From NCBI GenBank assembly GCA_002298785.1, contig DBMR01000004.1, positions 1 through 59,528 of the forward strand: 59,528 bases of DNA, written 5' to 3'. This DNA is from Verrucomicrobia subdivision 3 bacterium UBA693 (GTDB lineage Bacteria; Verrucomicrobiota; Verrucomicrobiia; Limisphaerales; UBA8199). The position numbers and the translations under genes are program-made. Shown one piece after another: positions 44,201-53,862 of this stretch; the first letter of the stretch is position 1; each line of letters opens with the position of its first letter. A model generated the notes under the pieces. It searched no databases and was not told the DNA's origin. It worked only from the letters and a program-made list of their open reading frames with translations.

Positions 44201-46605
44201 ACCTCGCCGGCGGTGGTTCGCTCTTCGTCGCGTCGATGGAGGTTTTGTCCCGCCTCGAGGAATCCGGTGGTGCCGCCTTCATTCACGACGTGCTCCAGGT
44301 GCAATCGTACGTGGTGGACCCCCAAAGCACCGGGGCATCAGCCATTCAAGGTTTGCCACTGGACCCCATATCAGCCGGCCTGGACCTTACTATGGATTAC
44401 GCCGAGTACGAGACGCTATGGCTCGGATTGCTCGGCCCGGATCTATCCGACACCATTGTACCGGGCATCCACGCCACGGGTGTCTTCAAAAATCAGGCCG
44501 GAGACACCGTCGGTTTGAGAACTCCGGCTCCCGGCCAGACCTCCACAGGGCGTCTGGTGTTTTTCTCTTTTCCTTTCGACGCAGTGCCAACGGCTGACCG
44601 GGGTCCGTTAATGACCAAAATCCTCGCTTACCTCGCTCCCGGTTCGCGGGGGAGCACTGATTTACTTTTGGATTCACCGGCTTACACGCTGCCGTCGCGG
44701 GCGGGAATCCAGTTGGGTGACTCCGGTCGCGCCGGTCAGGGGTCGGTATCCGTCACCGCCGGCACCGACACCCAACCAGGCCCAATCCAGCTTTCTCTGT
44801 TCGAAACCGCGAGGCGCGGAGTGTTCGCAGGGACGGTCGATTTGATTGCGGCCACCAATGCACCACAATCAGGAAAGCTGCGTGCAGTTCACGGGGATAC
44901 TTTAACCCTGCAGTACGTGGATTCGTCCGGTGCTCACGCCACTGCGACCGCGGCGGTCGATACCCAACCGCCAACCATCACGCTCGTAGGATCCGAGCCA
45001 GACTATGTCTCTGCGATCATCTCCTGGGATACCTCCGAGCCGACGGACGCCCTGGTGCAGTTTGGAGAATCAGCGCTCTTAAACCGCACCGCCTACGCAG
45101 GCGATTTGTCTTTCAACCATGATGTCTCCATTCCCTTCCTGACTCCGGATCGGCTGTATTATTACCAAGTCGTGAGCCGCGATGCCGCTGGAAATACAAC
45201 CACCGACGACAACCATGGGAAGCTCTACACTTTTCGAACCTTGCGACCGATTATCGCGCCATGGGCCGACAACCTCGATTCCGGTGCCACCAATTGGACT
45301 ACCTATACAGACCCCGCCTCGTACGTTCCCGGGGTCACGCCCGAGTGGACATTGGGGGTTCCCAATAATCAACTCGCGAATAAGGCCCATTCCCCGCCGA
45401 ATGCCTGGGGCAGCAATCTCAAAGGCGCAGCCATCGATTTCGCCGAAAGTTACCTGATCAGCCCGGCCATCTATTTGACCAACGGAAACGTCGCCACCTT
45501 GCACTTTTGGCACTGCTATGATTTTACCGATCTCTCCGGCTATGACGTGGAATTTGGGCAGGTCATGGTCGTCAGCGAGAATCAGGCGATCCCCATCGCC
45601 GAATTTGGAGACTCTGCCTTCGATTGGATCGAAGAGGAGGTGGATCTCACACCGTATGCCGGCAAGCTGGTATACCTGGTCTGGTATTACGTGATGATCT
45701 CGGTCGATGCCGCGCCGCGCCCGGGATGGCTCGTCGATGACGTCTCCATAACCATGGCCACCCTGGTACCAGGGACGATATTGATCACGAACAACCTCTG
45801 GCAGGCACACTACTTTCTAAGCGGCGCCGCCCATCTCAAAGGCACCGGCAAGTCTGCCGTACTCAGCAACACGCCCCCCGGCAATTACATCATGGAATAC
45901 GCCGATCTGCCCTACTACCGCGCGCCGGCTGCCGTCACCAATTACCTCGCCCCTGGAGGGACCATCACATTCACCGGCAATTACACGTTCCCCGACACAA
46001 ATAATAACGGCATCTCCGACGAATGGGAACTGGCCTACTTCGGCGTAGTCTCCTCCAACCGGACGGCCAGGACTGACTCTGACGGCGATGGCATGTCGGA
46101 CCTCGCCGAGTTCATCGCCGGCACCGATCCCATGTCCCCACGCCTGGCGTTCAAACTGACAGCCTCGTTCCCGAACCCGCAATCGATCCAACTTGAGTGG
46201 CCCTCTACCGTCGGAGTGCTTTATCGTGTCCAGGCAACCACCAACTCGTTCACCTGGCAAAATGCCACCCCTTGGATTGAAGCCACCTCGACCGTGACCC
46301 GCGTCAACCTCTCCAATCCACCTCCAGCCAGATGGTTCCGGGCGCAAATGCACACTCCCACCAACACCCCCGGTCCGTTGCCGGCGAACTTGTCGGTGCA
46401 AATCCAACCCGCCTCCTCTAATCGTGCGCAACTGGTTTGGACACCGGTGTCAGGTCGCGCTTACCAGCTTCTATCAAGCACTAACGGCATCGACTGGATC
46501 CCGGCCTCAGATTGGCTCCGGCCAAAACTCCCACCGGCTTCCCTGCTGCTTCCGACCAACCAGGCCAACGGCCCCTCCATGTTCCGGCTCCAGGTGCAAC
46601 CGTAA
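41209..46605 (+). CDS. Large secreted S8 (subtilisin-like) protease
   Basis: About 1,798 residues. The catalytic triad is visible: Asp268 in VAVADSGLN, His305 in HGTHVAGIVAG and Ser509 in GGTSQAGPHASG; the usual Met after the Ser is Gln. A propeptide-like region precedes it. After the protease come a C-terminal jelly-roll (LTYSDAPGFPGA), Fn3-like domains, a GATase-1-like domain (about 917-1147), a second Fn3 group, a MAM/immune-inhibitor-A-like domain (about 1347-1517), a TSP3 loop (DTNNNGISDEWE) and two tail modules ending FRAQ and MFRLQVQP. The hydrophobic export segment lies at 41272-41340; a GTG at 41272 is an alternative start. rluE-type gene follows after 9 bp. Confidence 0.88.
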   Translation: MNVVNLTAPSCLSNAPVYADRVKFRFIWRQFARLSFQALGVLPLLFLAVEAGDIRLRNETVATTAAPTRTMLAPTTGGIGAQTANGLILIQFSAPPDLKEREALARQGIKLIRYIADNAWIARSSTGVSSAARPISSVSWLGEFRPDWKIHRAVAERVSKAVATPMPVTVLLASDASPEEIQSVRKALDRVEQESALKSGQVLRGTIQPGQIANLAQSTTVLWIEPGPNIKLFDEVASKLVAGDGGPGRLLTESLGYNGAGVTVAVADSGLNNGDALTMHPDLFGRTPAFFAYGGLLDAADEHSHGTHVAGIVAGNGATGEVDDNGALYGLGVAPGASIIAQRIFDGSGGYFPPPSFERMTRDAVRAGADIGSNSWGDDTQGRYDVSAMEFDELVRDADALKLGDQPYILEFSAGNAGPGSQTIGSPAVAKNVLATGASENDRPDFLSYADGPEAMADFSSRGPCEDGRIKPDVVAPGTWISSLQSASATDQYAWAPISPNYQYQGGTSQAGPHASGAAAVFVQWYRQNHNGQTPSPALVKAALINTAADLLDEFGTGPVPNMDEGWGRIDLVALLDPALKIAFLDQTQPLTNGQVYEQQIVVNSASQPLKITLTYSDAPGFPGAIPALVNDLDLEVIDPVGTIYRGNQFFEGESIANAAQPDTINNVEAVHLFTPIPGRYFVRVRGTRVVEDVVSQTFAIDQDFALVVSADLATAGTGVIGMDRTKYRQGAPIRIQLVDSDLAGKNSATVSISSTTETTPEPITLKPDGVSGVFTGMVRTATGTPLPDGQLQLSHGDQIDARYFDQSAGVWRTATAQADFLPPVISAVTVTNQYGQAILQWTTDEPANSVVRFGTNTDRLSWTRAVTNIALETSHSLALDGLTQNQTYYLYFCSADEAGNTSTNDNAGNLFSVFIRVVPPVLLVDSFPDDPTTLGAPPISGYTDALQQAGAVYDFWNAVSNGPPTEGLLRSYRAVIWRVPELVGVWSPGERTSISNYLAGGGSLFVASMEVLSRLEESGGAAFIHDVLQVQSYVVDPQSTGASAIQGLPLDPISAGLDLTMDYAEYETLWLGLLGPDLSDTIVPGIHATGVFKNQAGDTVGLRTPAPGQTSTGRLVFFSFPFDAVPTADRGPLMTKILAYLAPGSRGSTDLLLDSPAYTLPSRAGIQLGDSGRAGQGSVSVTAGTDTQPGPIQLSLFETARRGVFAGTVDLIAATNAPQSGKLRAVHGDTLTLQYVDSSGAHATATAAVDTQPPTITLVGSEPDYVSAIISWDTSEPTDALVQFGESALLNRTAYAGDLSFNHDVSIPFLTPDRLYYYQVVSRDAAGNTTTDDNHGKLYTFRTLRPIIAPWADNLDSGATNWTTYTDPASYVPGVTPEWTLGVPNNQLANKAHSPPNAWGSNLKGAAIDFAESYLISPAIYLTNGNVATLHFWHCYDFTDLSGYDVEFGQVMVVSENQAIPIAEFGDSAFDWIEEEVDLTPYAGKLVYLVWYYVMISVDAAPRPGWLVDDVSITMATLVPGTILITNNLWQAHYFLSGAAHLKGTGKSAVLSNTPPGNYIMEYADLPYYRAPAAVTNYLAPGGTITFTGNYTFPDTNNNGISDEWELAYFGVVSSNRTARTDSDGDGMSDLAEFIAGTDPMSPRLAFKLTASFPNPQSIQLEWPSTVGVLYRVQATTNSFTWQNATPWIEATSTVTRVNLSNPPPARWFRAQMHTPTNTPGPLPANLSVQIQPASSNRAQLVWTPVSGRAYQLLSSTNGIDWIPASDWLRPKLPPASLLLPTNQANGPSMFRLQVQP

Positions 46606-46614
46606 TACGCCTCG

Positions 46615-47181
46615 ATGTTGATCGCTTTCAACAAGCCCTACGGCGTGCTGTCGCAATTCACGCCCGATGGCTCCGCCAACCGGCCTCTGGCCGGCTTTGG
46701 ATTCCCCAAGGACGTCTATCCGCTCGGGCGGTTGGACGCTGATTCCGAAGGTCTCCTGCTGTTGAGCGATGAGCGCGAGTTGAACCGGCGTTTATTGCAC
46801 CCTGTTCGTGCACACCCACGGGAGTATTGGGCCGAAGTGGAGCGAATCCCCACCCCGGCCGCCCTGGAGAATCTGAGCCGGGGCGTGGTCCTTCAAGGTC
46901 AGGCCACCCTGCCCTGCCGATGCTGGTCGCTGGATCCCCAACCCACCCTGCCGCCGCGCGTCCCGCCGATACGTTTCCGAAAGAACGTTCCGACCTTTTG
47001 GATCGCTTTGGAACTGGTAGAAGGCAAAAACCGGCAGGTCCGCCGCATGACCGGAGCCATTGGACACCCCACCTTGCGCCTGGTGCGCGTGCGCATTGGA
47101 AACTTCATGCTGGGCGAACTGCCGCCCGGTAAGTGGAGCGAACTGGATGCCCGCCAGCGCCAGCAAGTGTTCGGTGGTTAA
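46615..47181 (+). CDS. RluE-type 23S rRNA pseudouridine synthase
   Basis: A 188-residue RsuA/RluE-family enzyme that isomerises a uridine in rRNA. The catalytic motif GRLDADSEGLLLL carries Asp41, and the family KNRQVRRMTGAIGHPTLRLV block is present near residue 145. There is no N-terminal S4 domain, which fits the short RluE subgroup that modifies 23S rRNA U2457 in E. coli; the target here is inferred from that similarity. It starts 9 bp after the protease stop and 50 bp before cysS, so it may be cotranscribed with both. Confidence 0.88.
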   Translation: MLIAFNKPYGVLSQFTPDGSANRPLAGFGFPKDVYPLGRLDADSEGLLLLSDERELNRRLLHPVRAHPREYWAEVERIPTPAALENLSRGVVLQGQATLPCRCWSLDPQPTLPPRVPPIRFRKNVPTFWIALELVEGKNRQVRRMTGAIGHPTLRLVRVRIGNFMLGELPPGKWSELDARQRQQVFGG

Positions 47182-47231
47182 AATTCTCAATTGCTTTCGG
47201 CGCAATCACCCCTAGCCTTGCGGCGTCATTT

Positions 47232-48649
<1,418 letters not shown>

Positions 48650-48653
<4 letters not shown>

Positions 48654-49300
48654 AAGGCCTTTTCCTAACCTTTGAAGGCAACGAAGGGAGCGGCAAGTCG
48701 ACCCAGATTTCTCTAATGGCCAGCCGTCTCCGGGATATGGGCCATACGGTGCGCACGCTACGCGAACCCGGCGGCACTCCAATCGGAGAGGAAATACGAC
48801 ATACCCTCAAGCACAGCCACAGCAATCACGCCATGACTCCCGAGGCGGAATTGCTCCTCATGAATGCCAGTCGCGCGCAACTGGTCCGGGAAGTGATCCG
48901 GCCCGCCCTGGCGGACGGCGAAATTGTGGTGTGCGACCGATTCTACGACTCGACCACCGCCTATCAAGGGTACGGTCGACAATTGGACCTCGGAATGGTT
49001 CAGGCCATAATTACCGCGGCCGTTGGGAACACACGCCCTGACCGGACCTTGCTCTTGCTGGTTAGCCCCGACGTGAGCGAGCAACGCCGACTCGCCCGTC
49101 AGGCCACCCTGCCCTTCATGAGGGACCGCATGGAAGAGGCAGACCGTGGCTTCTTTGAGCGTGTCCACCTTGGTTATACCGAGATCGCCCGCGCCGAACC
49201 TGACAGAGTTCAGACGTTGGACGCCTCGGGTTCAGTGGCCGAGGTGCAGGCCGCCGTCTGGAAGCTCGTGTCTCCCTGGGTCGAGCTTCTGACGACTTAA
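48650..49300 (+). CDS. tmk: Thymidylate kinase
   Basis: A 216-residue nucleotide kinase that phosphorylates dTMP to dTDP. The P-loop FEGNEGSGKST is at the N-terminus, followed by LREPGGTPIGEEIR and the DRFYDSTTAYQGYGR substrate motif. A lid region (RDRMEEADRGFFERV) carries the arginines. The ATG at 48650 overlaps the cysS stop, so the genes are translationally coupled. A strong hairpin lies 48 bp past its stop. Confidence 0.96.
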
Positions 49301-49348
49301 GTAGGAAACAGAATCGCTCCGAACCGCCCCCCCCCTTCCGCTAAATGC

Positions 49349-49379
49349 CGCAAGGCCGGGAGAAGCTCCCGGCCTTGCG
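49349..49379. terminator. Strong terminator hairpin after tmk
   Basis: A perfect 14-bp inverted repeat (CGCAAGGCCGGGAG and its complement) with a 3-base loop lies between tmk and the convergent LamG gene. It is stable enough to act in both directions, although no long T-run follows on either strand. Confidence 0.7.
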
Positions 49380-49420
49380 TGTTGGTCACACCATCGGTGC
49401 GAACGCTGTCGTGCTTCAGC

Positions 49421-52400
49421 TTACGGGCGAACGCGATAGAACTGCTTGGGCTGGTCCGGCGTCACCAGGTAGGGTGACTTGGCACTGGACAAATCCGTGT
49501 ACTGGCCATCGATCGTTCCCGAGGTTTGCAGCACACCACCGGTCCAGGTCAATTCCACCTGGTTGCCGACACGCCGGACGGAAATCTTCGGCAACTCCGA
49601 GCCAAAGGTTACGCCATTAATAGCTCCGGCCACGTAAAGTCCGGCGATCTCGGACGGGGTCAGGACCCGGCGCCAAACTCCCATGTCGTCCAAGTCGAAC
49701 TGGGCCGTCTCGCCATAGTTGCCGTAAGCGTCCTGTCCAATGTTCGTAGGCCGCCCGGTGTCGATGTCACCGGCTTTCGTCACGGACCGCGAGTCTACTT
49801 GCAAGCCGTCGAGATAGGTGACGCCATTGCCGGCACGATCAAACGTGTGGGCCAAGTGGTGCCAATTGCCATCGTTAATCGAATTGTCAGCTCCATCAAT
49901 CGCGGCGCCGGCTTTGCCGCTATTATATAAGGACCAAGTCCAACCCCCTCCGTTATAGGACGGGCTGAACGTATAACCGTAGTTATAGCTCGAGTTGGTT
50001 GCGTTACAGAGGAAAGGCAAGTCCCCAGGTTTTTCCCCAGGGACCGCCATCCGCACCCAAAACGCGACCGAGAAGTTCACATTTGAGCTGAATTGCAGGT
50101 CCGGCCGCAATCCCAGGGTAACGTAATTGAACGTGCCCGCCGCCGTGTCGGTGGAGACATGCAAGGCGTTGGCGCCAATCTTGCCACCCACGAACGTGGT
50201 GGCCCCCACATTTGTCCCATGGTTCGCTCGCCCGCTCGCGTCCTGGTAATTACCATCAAACTTGAGGTGCAACACCAGGTCGGGGGTAAGGTACACCGCG
50301 GTCGGCGCGGCCAGGACCGCCAAATGCGCCACCTCACTTTGAGTCGTCCCGGCGCTGTTGCTCAAAAGCACCCGGTAGTCCCCGGCGTCGGCCGCAGCCG
50401 GACTGGGAATCGTCAGGGTCTCCATGGTTTCACCGAGCAGGTTGACGCCACCTTTGGTCCATTGGTAGGTGATCGGCTCGGTGCCCTCCGCCTGGACGGA
50501 AAAAGTGGCGCGCAACGACACGTAATTGGTGACCGAGACCGGTTGCTGTCGCACTAGCGGCTTCGTATTGGCTCCATAGCGAGCTTCGTAATGAGCCCGC
50601 ACTTGATCCGCTGTCAAGGACGCGCCGTAAAAGGCCACCTCGTCCAGTTGCCCATTGATGACTTCGTTCCCGCTGGGATTGCGCCCCAGGAAAAGCGGCA
50701 TGGTCGAAGGCAGGGCCTCGCCAAGGAACGCGATGCTGCCCACCGATTGGCCATTGATGTAGAAGTAGAACATGCCCGCTTCAGCGACCCCGGCAAAATG
50801 ATACCACTTTCCTGTCGTCAGCGATCCGAAACCGTATGCCGTCAAGTCCAGGTCAAAATCCTGCACGCCAAACGTCGTAAAGCGCAGGCCGGACGCCCCG
50901 TTGATGCCAAACCCAAAACCGCCTCCGGACGACTGCCAGTCGGAGAAGAATCGCTGCACCCCAGTGAGGTCGTCAAATTTCGCCCACGCCTCGAGGGTGA
51001 ACGAGGGCGCGATGCCGATGAAGTTGAATGCCGAATTATCCGCAACCGAGACTCCGCTTACGGAAGCTGGAGACAGTCGTGCGCAGGTATCCGGATCGAT
51101 CAGCGAAAAACCGGTCTGCCCCAAGATGACACCGCCATAATTGCCATCATGGCCACCCCAGGAATCACAAGCCGGCGCATCACCGACGTCCCCCAAACGC
51201 CAATAAGCGAGCGGATTGTCTGAGATGATCTTCGCCGCATAGCCGGTCGGAGCCCCAACCGTAAGCTTGGCTTTCGCGCTGGTAATCGTCCCGGCAATGT
51301 TGGTGATCGTTACGCTGTAATCACCGGCATCGAGGGCTTGCACGTTGTTGAACGTCAAAGAACTGTCCGTAGCACCGGGGATCGGAGTCGTGCCGTTACG
51401 ATGCCATTGATAACGCAAAGGTGCGGAACCAGTCGCCTTCACGCGCAATGCCGCTTTCGCGCCGGGATAGGCGGACCGATTCTGTGGCGCCACCGTTATC
51501 GACGGCGGATTGGTGACGTTGGCGACCGACAAGGCCAACACCCCATTGTGGGTGCTCAAGGCCACAATCATGCCCGCCCCAATATCCGTGCCGCCCGTGA
51601 CGTTCCCGTCCGCAATCGGTGTGCCGGGAAATGCCATGTCTCCGCCCGCCAGGATCGCTGGAGCGGCAGGGTCGGTAATGTCGTAAACTTTTAAACGATG
51701 GGTACTGGCGCCCCCATCGTAAATACAGGGCATGAAGTCAAATCCGCCCAGAGTCGACTTTGAAATGCCCAAACCCGGCGAACTCAGCGGGATATCGGCG
51801 AGCAAGGTGCTGGTACCCGCCACCAAGTCAAAGCTAATGTGGTGAACGACCGTGCCATTAGCGATCATGGAATAAAAGGCATCCTTGGTGCCATCGAAGG
51901 CCAAGCCGCGCGCCGCTTCGCTCCCTCCCAACCCGCTCGGCAACGCAATCTGGGTGGCTGTGAAGTTGGTGCCATCCGCAGTGGTGAAAACCGTGAAGTA
52001 GCCGGAACCAGTGCCCGACGCAATGATCTGCGTGTGGATCCCCGCCCCGCGTACAGCGACGGCATCACCACAGCGCACCATGTTCGGCCCCGGTTGACCA
52101 GGACCGTAAGCCAGCGTCGGCACCACGGCCGGATCCTCGGAAGACCAACGATAAATCTGGAAAACCGGCGTATTTACCGCCAGGCTGCAAATATAGATCA
52201 CGCCATCATCGGCCACCCCGCCCAAATCCAACGGAAAGGTCCCGGCGTGCCCGCCGGACACTCCGGTCAAATTCAGCGTCCCCAAGTCCGAGCCATCGAC
52301 GCCGCTCATAATGCTGACTCTGGGAGTGGCCGTGCCCATCGGAACCAGCACATTGCCCGTGACCCGGTTGATCATAATTCCCCGGGGCCAGTTATTCGCC

Positions 52401-52546
52401 GTGTCCAAATAGGACCGCGTGCCGGCCGGTACGTTCCATTTATTGCTTAGCACCAAAGTGCCCTGCCCTCGCGCGCCCGGAACCAGGGCGGTAACAAATG
52501 CCGCGAGTGAAACTGCCAGAACTTTCCACTTACTCGTCATTTTCAT
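49421..52546 (-). CDS. Secreted LamG/Ig protein
   Basis: A 1,041-residue protein. The signal peptide is MKMTSKWKVLAVSLAAF to about ARGQ near residue 28. An N-terminal propeller-like region (about 30-360) contains NNWPRGIMINRVTGNVLV. Then come an Ig-like domain (APQNRSAYPGAKAALRV), a LamG domain (PLAYWRLGDVGD to GQLDEVAFYGA), a second Ig (VRQQPVSVTNYVSLRATF), a second LamG (LVLHLKFDGNYQDASGRANH to LDDMGVWRRVL) and a tail ending QFYRVRP. The tail resembles those of the S8 protease and the last giant-operon gene. This architecture suggests a surface or matrix glycan-binding protein. The 355-bp upstream region holds its promoter. Confidence 0.85.
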   Translation of the reverse strand: MKMTSKWKVLAVSLAAFVTALVPGARGQGTLVLSNKWNVPAGTRSYLDTANNWPRGIMINRVTGNVLVPMGTATPRVSIMSGVDGSDLGTLNLTGVSGGHAGTFPLDLGGVADDGVIYICSLAVNTPVFQIYRWSSEDPAVVPTLAYGPGQPGPNMVRCGDAVAVRGAGIHTQIIASGTGSGYFTVFTTADGTNFTATQIALPSGLGGSEAARGLAFDGTKDAFYSMIANGTVVHHISFDLVAGTSTLLADIPLSSPGLGISKSTLGGFDFMPCIYDGGASTHRLKVYDITDPAAPAILAGGDMAFPGTPIADGNVTGGTDIGAGMIVALSTHNGVLALSVANVTNPPSITVAPQNRSAYPGAKAALRVKATGSAPLRYQWHRNGTTPIPGATDSSLTFNNVQALDAGDYSVTITNIAGTITSAKAKLTVGAPTGYAAKIISDNPLAYWRLGDVGDAPACDSWGGHDGNYGGVILGQTGFSLIDPDTCARLSPASVSGVSVADNSAFNFIGIAPSFTLEAWAKFDDLTGVQRFFSDWQSSGGGFGFGINGASGLRFTTFGVQDFDLDLTAYGFGSLTTGKWYHFAGVAEAGMFYFYINGQSVGSIAFLGEALPSTMPLFLGRNPSGNEVINGQLDEVAFYGASLTADQVRAHYEARYGANTKPLVRQQPVSVTNYVSLRATFSVQAEGTEPITYQWTKGGVNLLGETMETLTIPSPAAADAGDYRVLLSNSAGTTQSEVAHLAVLAAPTAVYLTPDLVLHLKFDGNYQDASGRANHGTNVGATTFVGGKIGANALHVSTDTAAGTFNYVTLGLRPDLQFSSNVNFSVAFWVRMAVPGEKPGDLPFLCNATNSSYNYGYTFSPSYNGGGWTWSLYNSGKAGAAIDGADNSINDGNWHHLAHTFDRAGNGVTYLDGLQVDSRSVTKAGDIDTGRPTNIGQDAYGNYGETAQFDLDDMGVWRRVLTPSEIAGLYVAGAINGVTFGSELPKISVRRVGNQVELTWTGGVLQTSGTIDGQYTDLSSAKSPYLVTPDQPKQFYRVRP

Positions 52547-52901
52547 AGTTTGAATACCAAGGTTGAACTGCGCCACGACAGCGTCGGTCTCACAGGATAC
52601 AGGCTCGGCAACGGTCCGAGTCTGTTACTTGACATTAACTGTTAAGCTGTATCAGGTGTTCTTTCCCATTCAGCGGAGTTTCCCCACCTTTTCTGCTCGA
52701 CCTGACACTATCGATTTTGAGTCTGGAGCTGGATCGGATTTACCATAAAAATCCAACACCAACAATCCCGGGACTATAAGAGGATCCGGCCTTTATCGTC
52801 AAGTCACAAAAGCATACGCGCCACCGTTCAGCGCAGGCTCGCCCGCAGGTCAAATTCCCGCTAAACCAATTCCCGAAACTGTCGGCATGGCCCGAAGCGG
52901 T
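52547..52901. other. 355-bp intergenic region upstream of the LamG gene
   Basis: It separates the LamG gene from the zinc-ribbon gene, both on the minus strand. It contains a candidate minus-strand promoter at 52773-52802 and otherwise no reading frame or structure that I can support. If that promoter is used, the leader is about 220 bases long. Confidence 0.5.
52773..52802 (-). promoter_or_regulatory. Sigma-70-type promoter for the LamG gene
   Basis: On the minus strand TTGACG and TATAGT are separated by 18 bp (17 bp if TTATAG is taken as -10). Each box matches five of six consensus positions. The distance to the ATG at 52546 is long, so a closer promoter cannot be excluded. Confidence 0.4.
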
Positions 52902-53762
52902 CTATTGCCGAGGTTTCGGTGGCACTGCGGGCTTCGGTGGAGGAGGCTTACGAATTTCGGCATCAAAGGTGCCCGAAAGGAATCCCTGGTCCGCGTCGGG
53001 GAGGCTGAGCCATATTTTTCCGGGCATATGCCCACCAGCGGGTTGCCCGAAACTCACCACTAAGGCATAGCCCCCGCGATGTCGCTCAACCTGGACCTTG
53101 TCCAACTCACCTTTCCAGCGCACCTGAATAGTCGGAGCCGGTGATTGATCCGACCGAATCTGAACGGTTTTACCGGCAAGGTCCTCGCCGCGAACGGCGT
53201 GCAACATTACTGACAGCGCGATATCGAACGTAGCGCTTTGGCCCTGTCTGAACGTTAACACGCCACCCTGCAAGACCGATCGATCGGGATCAAACAACCG
53301 GCCCCGCAAACGTCCAGCCGCCGGCGCATCCGGAATGACGGCATTGGTGATTTCCAGGCTCCATGGAAACAGGTTTGAAGGTTGTGGTTCAGCCGAACTC
53401 TCGACGTTGGCCCGCTGTCCTGGCAAGAGGGATGCGTCTGGTTTCTGCGGAAGCAACCGGTCCTTGAAACGGTAAGCGAGGGTGGCCGCCAGTACACATG
53501 CACTGATAAAAACCAAGGTGGCCCAAGGTAATGCAGGGCGCCGCCGAGTCGCCAGGAAGGCAGTGTCCCCGGTTTGCGCGTCAGGGCGACGGCGTTGTGT
53601 GGCCGAGGCTGCGCGGCGAATCAGGTTCGAGCCTTCAGTCGGCGCTGGCGGTACCACCATTTTTTGGAAGCAGGTGGGACATTCGATTTGCTTTCCACTA
53701 TCGACCGCCTCAGCGGAGACGTGTTGACCACAAACCGGACAGGCAAACTTAAACACGCTCAT
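52902..53762 (-). CDS. Zinc-ribbon membrane protein of unknown function
   Basis: A 286-residue protein. The N-terminus is a zinc ribbon with Cys8, Cys11, Cys28 and Cys31 (FACPVCGQ and IECPTCFQ). A basic linker follows, then one membrane helix (LPWATLVFISACVLAATLAY, about residues 78-97) and an exported beta-rich domain of about 180 residues ending in a proline-rich KPPPPKPAVPPKPR tail. The ribbon should be cytoplasmic and the beta domain periplasmic. The ATG at 53762 starts directly with the ribbon; the longer open frame overlaps argH on the other strand and is rejected. Divergent from argH with a 100-bp gap. Confidence 0.7.
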   Translation of the reverse strand: MSVFKFACPVCGQHVSAEAVDSGKQIECPTCFQKMVVPPAPTEGSNLIRRAASATQRRRPDAQTGDTAFLATRRRPALPWATLVFISACVLAATLAYRFKDRLLPQKPDASLLPGQRANVESSAEPQPSNLFPWSLEITNAVIPDAPAAGRLRGRLFDPDRSVLQGGVLTFRQGQSATFDIALSVMLHAVRGEDLAGKTVQIRSDQSPAPTIQVRWKGELDKVQVERHRGGYALVVSFGQPAGGHMPGKIWLSLPDADQGFLSGTFDAEIRKPPPPKPAVPPKPRQ

Positions 53763-53862
53763 CCTTCCGGGGTAAACATTCCATACCGGCGCCATAGTCA
53801 CAACACTTTTTCGCAGTGACAACCGCTCGGGTTCGGCGCACATTTTGCCGCAAGTCAAGCGC

